Part shown: positions 27,085 through 35,172 of the stretch, in pieces
Numbering within the stretch: the stretch's first letter is position 1
Layout of the letters: every line of letters starts with the position of its first letter
NCBI RefSeq assembly: GCF_040126305.1
Contig: NZ_CP149510.1
Coordinates: 4,103,001-4,167,000, forward strand
Direction: 5' to 3'
Length of the DNA stretch: 64,000 bases
From: Pararhizobium sp. A13
GTDB lineage: Bacteria > Pseudomonadota > Alphaproteobacteria > Rhizobiales > Rhizobiaceae
The notes under the pieces: model-generated
The model's input: the letters and a program-made list of their open reading frames with translations, nothing else
What the model was told of the DNA's origin: nothing
The model's database searches: none
Program-made: the position numbers and the translations under genes

Positions 27085-27378
27085 ATGCAGTTCGTTCTCA
27101 TCATCCATGACGTCGCCGACTATACAGCCTGGAAAACGGTCTTCGACGATGCCGCCGCGCTTCGGCGCGATGCTGGCGAAATGTCCTATCAGGTCCTCAA
27201 ATTCGACGGCGACCCCAACCGGATCGTCCACTTCTCCCGGTGGCGCTCGCTTGACGCCGCAAGGCGGTTCTTCAAGTCGGACAGGCTTGTCGAAATCCGC
27301 GCAAAGGCCGGCGTGAACGCGCCGGAATTCATCTATCTCGACCAGTTGGAAAGTGGTGTGCTGGACGCGTCCCGGTAA
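27085..27378 (+). CDS. Small dimeric alpha-beta barrel protein (antibiotic biosynthesis monooxygenase-like)
   Basis: A 97-residue protein, MQFVLIIHDVADYTAWKTVF...QVLKFDGDPNRIVHFSRW...FIYLDQLESG. Length and strand/helix order fit the ferredoxin-like dimeric barrel of the ABM/DUF superfamily, whose members oxidise aromatic compounds or simply bind small ligands. Assignment rests on fold pattern only. It follows the hydrolase in the same direction and is probably co-transcribed under the TetR regulator. Confidence 0.7.
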   Translation: MQFVLIIHDVADYTAWKTVFDDAAALRRDAGEMSYQVLKFDGDPNRIVHFSRWRSLDAARRFFKSDRLVEIRAKAGVNAPEFIYLDQLESGVLDASR

Positions 27379-27424
27379 AACGTGCTGCCATGACGGCAGC
27401 CGAAAACTGTGTCGGCATCGAGGC

Positions 27425-27628
27425 CTATCGCGTGAAATCCGAATCCTGACGCGGGTCGCGTCCATCCATGAAACCCATGTCCCGTTTCATGTAATCCGAC
27501 ATGGCGCCGAGGTCGAGTTTCGGGTAGCCGGGCCGAAGATAGTGAAGTGCGTTTGACAGCTGCAGACGCCAGCCTTCTACGCTACTACGTGGGATTGATT
27601 CATATTTTTCAATTGCTTGGCAATCCAT
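27425..27628 (-). CDS. Small DUF1127-like protein
   Basis: A possible 67-residue protein starting MDCQAIEKYESIPRSS and ending with GAMSDYMKRDMGFMDGRDPR plus a few residues. The LxDYxxRDMGF stretch resembles the C-terminal signature of DUF1127 proteins (LxDHxLxDIG), which in alphaproteobacteria are small Arg-rich proteins tied to phosphate, carbon or RNA metabolism. It is divergent from a LysR regulator, an arrangement common for DUF1127 genes in rhizobia. The ribosome site is weak and the homology short, so the call is tentative. Confidence 0.45.
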   Translation of the reverse strand: MDCQAIEKYESIPRSSVEGWRLQLSNALHYLRPGYPKLDLGAMSDYMKRDMGFMDGRDPRQDSDFTR

Positions 27629-27660
27629 GACGGCACCCGTGTCTTCGTGAATATGATTGC

Positions 27661-27680
27661 AGCATGCGCGCAAACATGCT
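27661..27680. promoter_or_regulatory. Inverted repeat upstream of the LysR gene
   Basis: AGCATG and CATGCT flank 8 bases, giving a perfect 6-bp inverted repeat 48 bases upstream of the LysR start and 33 bases upstream of the divergent small gene. It could be the autoregulatory LysR site. Confidence 0.4.
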
Positions 27681-27727
27681 CAAATTCCAATCGAACAACC
27701 GTCTGCATGCATCAAGAGAACTTATCC

Positions 27728-28636
27728 ATGAAGATGTCGAAACAGTTTCCCTTGAATGCGCTCCGCGTCTTTGAAGCGGCCGCGCGGCTTGGCAGCTTCA
27801 CCCGCGCGGGCGAGGAGCTCGGCATGACCCAGACGGCGGTCAGCTATCAAATCAAGCTGATCGAGGACAATGTCGGCGAACCGTTGTTCCTACGGCGGCC
27901 GCGGCAGATCACGCTGACGGAGGTTGGCCAGCGATTGGCGCCGCGCGTCACCGAAGCCTTCGAAATGCTGCAAGAGGCCGTTTTGTCGGCGCGCGGCGAT
28001 GTGGACAGCGCGCTCCTTATCAGTTCGACTGCGACCTTTGCGTCTCAATGGCTCGCGCGGAATATCGGGTCCTTTCAGCTGGCTCATCCGAACATCGCCG
28101 TACGACTGACAACCAGCGACAAGATCATCGATCTCGCGACGGAGGCGGCCGACCTCGCCATCCGATCCGGCGTAGGCGTCTGGCCGGGTCTCGACAGCCA
28201 TCCGTTGATGCGCATCGAGTTCACACCGATGCTCAGCCCGGCGCTCGCCGAGACGATCGGCGGCATCCACGAACCGCGCGATCTCCTGAAACTGAGGATC
28301 ATCGATGCCGCCGATCCGTGGTGGCGGCTCTGGTTTGAAGCCGCCGGTGTCAGCGATCCGGATCTCGAAGGCAGGCCGACCAGCCGGCTCGGCGCACAGA
28401 CCTTCGAGGCGCGTGCGGCGGTCGCCGGACAAGGTGTCGCCATTCTGACACCTGAATTCTACACGGACGACGTCGCACTCGGCAGGCTCTATCAGCCCTT
28501 CGAACTGCGCTGCAGCGACGGGCACGACTACTGGCTCGCCTATCCGCATGCACGCCGCAACACGCCGAAAATCCGCACCTTCCGCGATTGGATTCTGGGC
28601 GAACTCAATCCCGAGGCAAGCGGCTTGGGCAAATAG
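27728..28636 (+). CDS. LysR family transcriptional regulator (GcvA-like)
   Basis: The 302-residue protein has an N-terminal winged helix (FPLNALRVFEAAARLGSFTR, AGEELGMTQTAVSYQIKLIE) and a periplasmic-binding-like effector domain (SALLISSTATFASQWLARNI; AADLAIRSGVGVWPGLDSHP). The FPLNALRVFEAAAR start and SYQIKxLE are typical of the GcvA branch. The ATG at 27728 is used; an ATG two codons on is equally possible. It lies directly upstream of puuD-guaD in the same direction and is the best candidate for regulator of the purine genes. Confidence 0.9.
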   Translation: MKMSKQFPLNALRVFEAAARLGSFTRAGEELGMTQTAVSYQIKLIEDNVGEPLFLRRPRQITLTEVGQRLAPRVTEAFEMLQEAVLSARGDVDSALLISSTATFASQWLARNIGSFQLAHPNIAVRLTTSDKIIDLATEAADLAIRSGVGVWPGLDSHPLMRIEFTPMLSPALAETIGGIHEPRDLLKLRIIDAADPWWRLWFEAAGVSDPDLEGRPTSRLGAQTFEARAAVAGQGVAILTPEFYTDDVALGRLYQPFELRCSDGHDYWLAYPHARRNTPKIRTFRDWILGELNPEASGLGK

Positions 28637-28654
28637 CGTTTGACGATGCAATCG

Positions 28655-28710
28655 CCCCTTCCCCCATCCTCTGTTTTTGCGCAAGGTGCGGGAGCGGAGG
28701 ATGAAAGGGG
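28655..28710 (+). promoter_or_regulatory. Hairpin masking the puuD ribosome-binding site
   Basis: CCCCTT (28655-28660) can pair with AAGGGG (28705-28710), the ribosome site of puuD. Next to it CATCCTC (28665-28671) pairs with GAGGATG (28697-28703). Together they form an interrupted 13-bp stem over a 25-base loop. As drawn, translation of puuD would need this structure to open. Confidence 0.5.
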
Positions 28711-28717
28711 ACACTGA

Positions 28718-29955
28718 ATGTATGAATTCGCTATCGCCTGGGACTGGCTCGCCTTCGCCGTCCGCTGGTTGCATGTGATCACGGCGATTGCCTGGATCGG
28801 CTCATCCTTCTATTTCATCGCACTCGATCTCGGGCTGGTGAAACGCGACCATCTGCCCGCCGGCGCCTATGGCGAGGAATGGCAGGTGCATGGCGGCGGC
28901 TTCTACCATATCCAGAAATACCTTGTGGCGCCCGCGACCATGCCGGAACATCTCACCTGGTTCAAATGGGAGAGCTACGTTACCTGGCTTTCCGGCTTTG
29001 CCCTGCTCTGTCTGGTCTATTACGGCGGCGCCGACCTGTTCCTAATCGACCGGCATGTGCTGGATATTTCCGCGATCTCGGCGATCCTGATCTCGCTCAC
29101 CTCTCTCGGCATAGGGTGGGTTTTCTACGACCTGCTTTGCAAATCACCACTCGGCAAGAACACCTGGACGCTGATGGCATCCTCTATGTAGCTCTGGTGA
29201 TCATGGCCTGGGGCTATACGCAGGTCTTCACCGGCCGCGCCGCCTTCCTGCATCTTGGCGCCTTCACCGCGACGATCATGTCGGCCAATGTCTTCTTCAT
29301 CATCATGCCGAACCAACGCGTTGTCGTCGCCGATCTGATTGTCGGACGCACGCCCGACCCGAAATACGGCGTCATCGCCAAACAGCGCTCACTGCACAAC
29401 AACTACCTGACCCTGCCCGTCATTTTCTTCATGCTGTCGAACCATTATCCGCTGGCTTTTGCCACTGCCTATAACTGGGTGATCGCCGCACTGGTCTTCC
29501 TGATGGGCGTCACCATCCGCCACTGGTTCAACACAACCCATGCCCGCAAGGGCAAGCCGACCTGGACATGGCTGGTCACGCTGCTGATCTTCATCCTGAT
29601 CATGTGGCTATCCACAATGCCAAAGGTTCTGACCGGCGAGGATTCGGCCGAAGTGTCGCCGGCCTTCCAACAGTTTGCCTCCAACGCGCATTTCCCGGCG
29701 GTGAAGGATGCGGTTTCCACGCGCTGCTCCATGTGCCATTCTGCGGAACCGGTCTATGAAGGCATCAACCGCCCCCCCAAAGGCGTGACACTGGAAAACG
29801 ACGCGGAAATCGCGGCCCACGCCCGGGAAATCTATATCCAGGCGGGCCGCAGCCACGCCATGCCGCCGGGCAACGTTACCGACATGACCAACGACGAGCG
29901 CAAGCTGGTGACGGCGTGGTTCGAAAGCTCGGTTTCGGAAGGCAACACAGAATGA
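28718..29955 (+). pseudogene. puuD: Urate hydroxylase PuuD, interrupted by a single-base frameshift
   Basis: PuuD oxidises urate to 5-hydroxyisourate at the membrane, with a C-terminal cytochrome c domain. Residues 1-153 read normally (MYEFAIAWDWLAFAVRWLHV; several membrane helices) until TWTLM, after which this frame stops at 29191. The expected continuation, ILYVALVIMAWGYTQVFTG, is in the next frame and runs to 29955, with RSLHNNYLTLPVIFFMLSNH and the haem-binding CSMCH. Adding one G to the GG at 29176-29177 restores a 412-residue protein of normal length. So either the gene is truly broken or one base is missing from the sequence. The stop overlaps the guaD start (ATGA). All residues on both sides look intact, which favours a recent event or a sequencing error. 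Confidence 0.85.
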
Positions 29956-31259
29956 CCGCAACCCTCATTCGTGGACGCACCCTGAGTTTCAAGCACGCAC
30001 CGGCGGGCTTGGAGGACAAGGACGCGTATGACTACGAGCCAGATGGCGCCCTTTTGGTCGAAGACGGCCTCGTCCTTGCAAACGGCAGCTATGACGCGGT
30101 GAGGGCGCAAGCGCCCGACAACGCAGTGGAAATCGATCACCGTCCTCACCTCATTTTGCCCGGCTTCATCGACACGCACCTGCATTTCCCGCAGATGCAG
30201 GTGATCGGCTCCTATGCCGCCAACCTGCTTGAATGGCTGAACACCTACACCTTCCCGGAGGAATGCCGCTTCGTCGAGACGGCACATGCGCAGCGTATCG
30301 CAACACATTTCTTCGACGAGATGGTGCGCCACGGCACGACCACGGCGGTCGCCTATTGCTCGGTGCACAAGACCTCCGCCGACGCCTTCTTCGCCGAAGC
30401 CCTGCGCCGCAACATGCGGATGGTGGCCGGCAAGGTGATGATGGACCGAAACGCGCCGCAGGGCCTGCTCGATACGCCTCAGACGGGATACGACGAGACC
30501 CGCGCAGTGATTGCCGAATGGCACGGCAAGGGCCGCAACCACGTGGCGATCACCCCGCGTTTCGCCATCACCTCGACACCGGAACAGATGTCGGCGGCGC
30601 AAGCCCTGGCGCGCGAATTTCCCGATCTGCACATCCAGACACACCTGTCGGAAAACCGCGACGAGATCGATTTCACCTGCTCGCTCTATCCCGAGGCCGC
30701 CGACTACACCGACGTCTACGCACGCTACGGCCTGCTTGGCCCGAAAACATTGTTCGGCCACTGCATCCACCTGTCGGAACGCGAAATGGACGCCATGAGC
30801 GAAACCGGCTCCGTCGCCGTCCACTGCCCGACCTCCAACCTCTTCCTCGGTTCCGGCCTGTTTCCGCTGAAAAAGCTGGCCAACCGCGAGAAACCCGTGC
30901 GCGTCGCCGTCGCCACCGATATCGGCGGCGGCTCAAGCTATTCCATGCTGCGCACGCTGGACGAGGCCTACAAGATCCAGCAATTGCAAGGCGAGCGGCT
31001 GAACCCGTTCGAGAGTTTTTACTACATGACGCTCGGCAATGCGCGGGCTCTATCGCTCGAAGACAAGATCGGCACACTGGAGCCCGGCACCGATGCCGAT
31101 TTCATCGTGCTGAACATGGCATCCACGCCTGCCATGGCGCTGAAGGCGGAGGTTGTCAATTCGCTCGCCGACGAGTTGTTTTTGCTGCAGACGATGGGGG
31201 ATGACCGGGCGATTGCCGAGACCTATCTGGCGGGGGTGGCGGCGAAGGCTGGGCTTTGA
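29952..31259 (+). CDS. guaD: Guanine deaminase
   Basis: The 435-residue amidohydrolase converts guanine to xanthine. Metal ligands are visible in [20 protein letters not shown] (HxH), QTHLSENRDEI (His), FGHCIHLSEREMD (His) and AVATDIGGGSSYSMLRT (Asp). The SENRDEI and GPKTLFGHCIHL motifs set GuaD apart from other members. The ATG at 29952 overlaps the puuD stop by 4 bases, so translation is probably coupled to puuD and could be affected by its frameshift. It supplies xanthine for XdhAB, encoded upstream. Confidence 0.94.
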   Translation: MTATLIRGRTLSFKHAPAGLEDKDAYDYEPDGALLVEDGLVLANGSYDAVRAQAPDNAVEIDHRPHLILPGFIDTHLHFPQMQVIGSYAANLLEWLNTYTFPEECRFVETAHAQRIATHFFDEMVRHGTTTAVAYCSVHKTSADAFFAEALRRNMRMVAGKVMMDRNAPQGLLDTPQTGYDETRAVIAEWHGKGRNHVAITPRFAITSTPEQMSAAQALAREFPDLHIQTHLSENRDEIDFTCSLYPEAADYTDVYARYGLLGPKTLFGHCIHLSEREMDAMSETGSVAVHCPTSNLFLGSGLFPLKKLANREKPVRVAVATDIGGGSSYSMLRTLDEAYKIQQLQGERLNPFESFYYMTLGNARALSLEDKIGTLEPGTDADFIVLNMASTPAMALKAEVVNSLADELFLLQTMGDDRAIAETYLAGVAAKAGL

Positions 31260-31261
31260 AA

Positions 31262-31383
31262 ACACCCTCCCCTTGAGGGGGAGGTTCGGAGCGAAGCTCC
31301 GGGGTGAGGTGACCTTCAGCTTCATCCAATGGATCACCTCCACGCGCCGCCATGCGGCGACCTCCCCCTTCAAAGGGGAGGTA
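31262..31383. repeat. Palindromic element with terminal inverted repeats
   Basis: The left end, ACCCTCCCCTTGAGGGGGAG, and the right end (ACCTCCCCCTTCAAAGGGGA) are inverted copies of about 24 bp with a few mismatches. The ends themselves are small hairpins, and an internal GGAGCGAAGCTCC hairpin is present. The ~120-bp size and lack of coding sequence fit a MITE-like or REP-type intergenic element. It fills the gap between guaD and the cupin gene and differs in sequence from the two RIME-like copies. Confidence 0.65.
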
Positions 31384-31412
31384 GAGCCACGTCTCATTGT
31401 GGAGGTTCAAAA

Positions 31413-31763
31413 ATGAGTGTCGCAAAGATTCTGGGTCGCCACGAATGGGCGGAACGGCCGGACGTCTGGCAAGGCGAGTTCGAAGGCGGTCTCTATGGTG
31501 CCGATGTATCGGTCATGTTCTACACGACAGACGAGATCGGCGGCCGCCCCAAATTGCACAAACATCCCTATGCGGAGGTCTTCATTGTGCGGCAGGGCCG
31601 GGCCTTGGTCAGCGTCGGAACGGACGAGATCGAAGCGACGGCAGGCCAGATCGTTTTTGCGCCGGCGGGTGTGCCGCAAAAGTTCAGCAATCTCGGGCCT
31701 GGGCCGCTTAAAACAACCGATCTGCTCCTCGCTGAGGCCTTCTCGACGGAATGGTTGGAATAA
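31413..31763 (+). CDS. Cupin domain protein
   Basis: A 116-residue single-domain cupin. The two motifs are KLHKHPYAEVFIVRQGRALV (G(X)5HXH(X)3,4E(X)6G type with HKH and Glu) and IVFAPAGVPQKFSNLGPG, where the second His of the family is replaced. The fold usually binds a metal and a small ligand; no reaction can be assigned. The ATG at 31413 has GGAGG nine bases upstream, lying just after the palindromic element. It stands between guaD and the convergent GH42 operon. Confidence 0.82.
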   Translation: MSVAKILGRHEWAERPDVWQGEFEGGLYGADVSVMFYTTDEIGGRPKLHKHPYAEVFIVRQGRALVSVGTDEIEATAGQIVFAPAGVPQKFSNLGPGPLKTTDLLLAEAFSTEWLE

Positions 31764-31792
31764 AGGGCTCTTTTGAGTGGGGATCGCTCCGG

Positions 31793-32020
31793 TCAGGATC
31801 CGAAACCGATCTCTTCCACCATCGATCTGATCTTCAGAGCCTTCTCGAAGTGATCCAGCTTATGCGTACGGATCCACCATTCGGCCGCCTCCATCAGCAA
31901 TTCGGGGTCATCATTTTTGTTCGCGAAGAAAGCATAGAAGGAGAGCCCGACACCGGGACCTTTGTCCGCAATCTTGCGATCGCAGACTGCCACGATTTTT
32001 TGTCTCAGGCTGGCTTTCAT
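31793..32020 (-). CDS. Small conserved protein of unknown function (possibly DUF6500)
   Basis: A 75-residue protein, MKASLRQKIVAVCDRKIADK...FYAFFANKNDDPELLMEAAEWW...HFEKALKIRSMVEEIGFGS. It has a strongly helical, charged composition, and the ELLMEAAEWWIRTHKLDHFE stretch looks conserved. I think it belongs to the small rhizobial family called DUF6500, but this is from memory of the pattern, not a search. It follows the beta-galactosidase gene in the same direction, 78 bases downstream. Confidence 0.6.
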   Translation of the reverse strand: MKASLRQKIVAVCDRKIADKGPGVGLSFYAFFANKNDDPELLMEAAEWWIRTHKLDHFEKALKIRSMVEEIGFGS

Positions 32021-32045
32021 TCACTCGTCCGATACGCGATTTCCA

Positions 32046-32086
32046 ATCCCCCTTGTGAGGGAGATTGGCCAAAGTGCAAGGGGGAT
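32046..32086. repeat. Inverted repeat between the GH42 gene and the small protein gene
   Basis: ATCCCCCTTG and CAAGGGGGAT form a perfect 10-bp inverted repeat over 21 bases. A competing shorter hairpin (CCAATC/GATTGG at 32043-32068) overlaps its left arm. It may be a fragment of a palindromic element or an mRNA-stabilising hairpin after the GH42 gene; no T-run is present. Confidence 0.45.
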
Positions 32087-32098
32087 AAGACCGATTGC

Positions 32099-34030
32099 CT
32101 ATTCTTTCCAGGCCGTAACGGTCTGCGGCTTCACATCGGCCTCGCCGAGAACCAGCGTTCCATCGACCGGGCACGACCAAACCTCCGTCCCGTAGTTGAA
32201 CGCAAACGTCACCCCGCCGCGCTTGCGCAGCCTGATATGATCCGGAAGCGCCACCGTTTCGAGGCCGGCTTTCGCCGCCAGGTGAGTCAGCGCCTGCTGC
32301 AACAGTTCCTGATCCGGCCAGCAGGCAAGATAATGATGCCCGTCTTTGGCCGTCAGCGCCGCATCGCCGTTGGCGAACCGCGCAAGCACATCGCCGTCCG
32401 TCTCGACATATTCCCGCCAGCGGATGGCGGCGCCTGAAACAGCGCCTGATACTGCATCGTCCAGCCCCGGACGCAGCGATGACACCTGCGTGACCCGAGC
32501 GCCCGTCAGCGCCGCGAGCGGCCCCGGCGGCAGATTTTCCGGAATGGCAAACTGGCGCGTGCGCGAGCCGGAGCGCGGGCCGTGGAGCACGATGCCCTCG
32601 GCTGCGCTGAAGGCCTGCAGGGCGGCTTCCGAGACCATCATCAGCGACGGAACGAGTACCAGCTTATAACCGTCCAGTGGTGCGCCCGGGGGCACGAAGT
32701 CGACGTTGAGGCCAAACTTGCGCACCGCTTCGTACCAGCGGAAGGCCAGATCGTGATACTGGAAATCCCTGCCCTGCGGCTGGATGACCGTGGCCCAATA
32801 CGTCTCGTAGTCATAGACGATGGCGACCGGGGCTTGTTCGGTTGCCGGCAGCTCACCGGCTGCGGCGATCTCTTGGCCAACGATCTCGGCCTCGCGGCCG
32901 CCGGCGGAGAGTTCGTCCGAGCCCGGCAGGTTGAGGCCCGCATGCATCTGCTCCTGCGCGAACGGCGCCTGCCGCCAGCGGAAATAGCTGACGACTTCAG
33001 CGCCGTGCGCCAGCGCTTCCCAGCTCCACAGCCGCACCATGCCGGGCTTCGGCACCGGGTTCCACGGCGCCCAGTTCACTGGTCCGGGCTGCTGCTCCAT
33101 GATCCAGAAACGGCCGCGGCCGACGCCGCGATAGAGATCGTGATGGAAGGGTGCGATATCGGGATGGGAGGTTTCCGCCCAGCGGTTCTTCTCCTCCTGG
33201 CTGAACGGGAACTTCTCGACGAAGCCGATAGGATATGAATCCCAGGAAGCAAGATCGAGGTTTTCGCCGACCTTCCAGTGGTCGAAATCGTTGACGAAGC
33301 CCATGAAATTATGGGTGATCCAGCGGCCGGGCGAATGCTTGCGGATGATCTCGCACTGCATCTTGTCATACGCGGCCACCTGCCCGGACTGGAAGCGCCA
33401 GAAATCGAGCCGCGCGGCCGGATTGGTCTCGGTGACGGCAAGGTTCGGCAGCACGACATCCTCGAAGCTGTTCACCTCCATCGACCAGAAGACATTGCCC
33501 CAGGCTTCGTTGAGCTGGTCGGTCGACTGGTAGCGGAGCCTCAGCCAACGGCGAAATGCCTTCAGGTCTTCCGGCCCCCAGGACTGCGTCGTGTCATGGC
33601 AGCCATATTCGTTGTCCGTCTGCCAGCCATCGAGCGCCGGGTGTTCGCCATAGCGCTTGGCGATGATCTCGACGATGCGGGCGCTCTCGCGCCACCAGAC
33701 TTCGGAGGAGAAGGTATAGTGCCTGCGCGAGCCGAAACCGCGTACATGGCCGTTCTGATCGACCGGCGCAATCTCCGGATATTCGTCCATCAGCCACTTC
33801 GGCGGCGTCGCCGTCGGCGTGCCGAGCACGACCTTCAGCCCGGCGGCGCCCAACGTATCAATGGCCCGGTCGAGCCATGCGAAATCGATCTCGCCTCGCT
33901 TCGGCTCCAGCCGCGACCAGGCGAATTCGCCGATGCGCACGAAGGAAATGCCCATATCCCGCATGCGACGGGCGTCCTTTGCCCACCACGCCTCTGGCCA
34001 GTGCTCCGGATAATAACAAACGCCAAGCAT
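32099..34030 (-). CDS. Beta-galactosidase, glycoside hydrolase family 42
   Basis: The 643-residue GH42 enzyme should hydrolyse terminal beta-galactosides in the cytosol. It begins [19 protein letters not shown] and contains GWQTDNEYGCHDT with the acid/base Glu, RFWIMEQQPGPVNWAP with the nucleophile Glu, then the trimerisation and C-terminal beta domains (VAIVYDYETYWATVIQPQG). Length is normal. Its ATG overlaps the stop of the ABC ATPase gene (TAATG), so it is the fifth gene of the sugar-uptake operon. This strongly suggests that the transporter brings in galactosides, for example galacto-oligosaccharides from plant cell walls. Confidence 0.94.
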   Translation of the reverse strand: MLGVCYYPEHWPEAWWAKDARRMRDMGISFVRIGEFAWSRLEPKRGEIDFAWLDRAIDTLGAAGLKVVLGTPTATPPKWLMDEYPEIAPVDQNGHVRGFGSRRHYTFSSEVWWRESARIVEIIAKRYGEHPALDGWQTDNEYGCHDTTQSWGPEDLKAFRRWLRLRYQSTDQLNEAWGNVFWSMEVNSFEDVVLPNLAVTETNPAARLDFWRFQSGQVAAYDKMQCEIIRKHSPGRWITHNFMGFVNDFDHWKVGENLDLASWDSYPIGFVEKFPFSQEEKNRWAETSHPDIAPFHHDLYRGVGRGRFWIMEQQPGPVNWAPWNPVPKPGMVRLWSWEALAHGAEVVSYFRWRQAPFAQEQMHAGLNLPGSDELSAGGREAEIVGQEIAAAGELPATEQAPVAIVYDYETYWATVIQPQGRDFQYHDLAFRWYEAVRKFGLNVDFVPPGAPLDGYKLVLVPSLMMVSEAALQAFSAAEGIVLHGPRSGSRTRQFAIPENLPPGPLAALTGARVTQVSSLRPGLDDAVSGAVSGAAIRWREYVETDGDVLARFANGDAALTAKDGHHYLACWPDQELLQQALTHLAAKAGLETVALPDHIRLRKRGGVTFAFNYGTEVWSCPVDGTLVLGEADVKPQTVTAWKE

Positions 34031-35127
34031 TACTTCGTCAAATCCCCGTTGATGATGGCGACGCCCTCGGCGTCGAAGAGGTGGCAGGCCTTGGCCGGGA
34101 TACCGATGCGGAAATCCGCGCCCGGATGTGCTGTGGCAAGGCCATCGGCCTTGACCGCGATGTCGGTGCCGTCGCCGAGGCTCACGTAGAACATGGTCTC
34201 GGAGCCGAGATATTCGGCCAGCCGGAGCTTTGCCGGCAGGGTGGCCCCTTCCTTCCCATCAGCATCGATATGCTCGGGCCGAATACCAAGCGTCACCGAT
34301 TGGCCGTCGCTGACGCGGGCGTGTCCGGCCGGCAGCAGGATATCGACGCCGCCGGTCAAGGTGACGCGGATCTGATCACCGGCGGGTGAGGCCGTCGCCT
34401 TCATAAAGTTCATTTTCGGCGAGCCGATGAAGCCGGCGACGAAGAGGTTCTTTGGCCGGTGGTAGAGTTCCAGCGGCGAGCCGATCTGCTCGATCGATCC
34501 GGCGCTGAGGACCACAATCTTGTCGGCCATGGTCATGGCTTCCACCTGATCGTGGGTGACATAGATCATCGTCGCCTTCAGATCCTGATGCAGCGTGCTG
34601 ATCTCGGTGCGCATCTGCACCCGCAGCGCCGCGTCAAGGTTCGACAGCGGCTCGTCGAACAGGAAGACTTCCGGGTTGCGCACGATGGCACGGCCGATGG
34701 CGACGCGCTGGCGCTGGCCACCGGAAAGTTGCGACGGCTTGCGGGCAAGCAGTGGCTCGAGCTGCAGCATCTTGGCGGCGCGCTGCATGCGCTTTTCGAT
34801 CTCCGCCTTGTCGTGGCCGGTCATGCGCAGGCCGAAGCCGATATTGTCGGCAACCGTCATGTGCGGATAGAGCGCATAGGACTGGAACACCATCGCGACG
34901 CCGCGATCGGACGGGCCGACATGGGTCATGTCCTTACCGCCGATCTTGAGCTCGCCCGACGAGATTTCCTCAAGTCCGGCAATCATCCGCAACAGCGTAG
35001 ACTTGCCGCAGCCGGAGGGACCGACGAAGACGCAGAACTCGCCGTCGGCGATGGAAAAATCGACGCCCTTGATGACGCTGACCGAGCCGAACTGCTTGGT
35101 GACATTGCGGAGCGTGACGTCAGCCAT
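34030..35127 (-). CDS. Sugar ABC transporter ATP-binding protein, UgpC/MsmK family
   Basis: A 365-residue ATPase of the CUT1 type. It has Walker [17 protein letters not shown], the signature [20 protein letters not shown], Walker [13 protein letters not shown], and a C-terminal OB-like regulatory domain with [10 protein letters not shown]. It should energise the two permeases encoded upstream and, like other MsmK-type ATPases, could serve more than one porter. It is separated from the permease gene by 45 bases and overlaps the GH42 gene. Confidence 0.94.
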   Translation of the reverse strand: MADVTLRNVTKQFGSVSVIKGVDFSIADGEFCVFVGPSGCGKSTLLRMIAGLEEISSGELKIGGKDMTHVGPSDRGVAMVFQSYALYPHMTVADNIGFGLRMTGHDKAEIEKRMQRAAKMLQLEPLLARKPSQLSGGQRQRVAIGRAIVRNPEVFLFDEPLSNLDAALRVQMRTEISTLHQDLKATMIYVTHDQVEAMTMADKIVVLSAGSIEQIGSPLELYHRPKNLFVAGFIGSPKMNFMKATASPAGDQIRVTLTGGVDILLPAGHARVSDGQSVTLGIRPEHIDADGKEGATLPAKLRLAEYLGSETMFYVSLGDGTDIAVKADGLATAHPGADFRIGIPAKACHLFDAEGVAIINGDLTK

Positions 35128-35172
35128 TGGCCCTGCCTTTCGATGAATGTTGAAATGTGGAAAACGCAGCGA

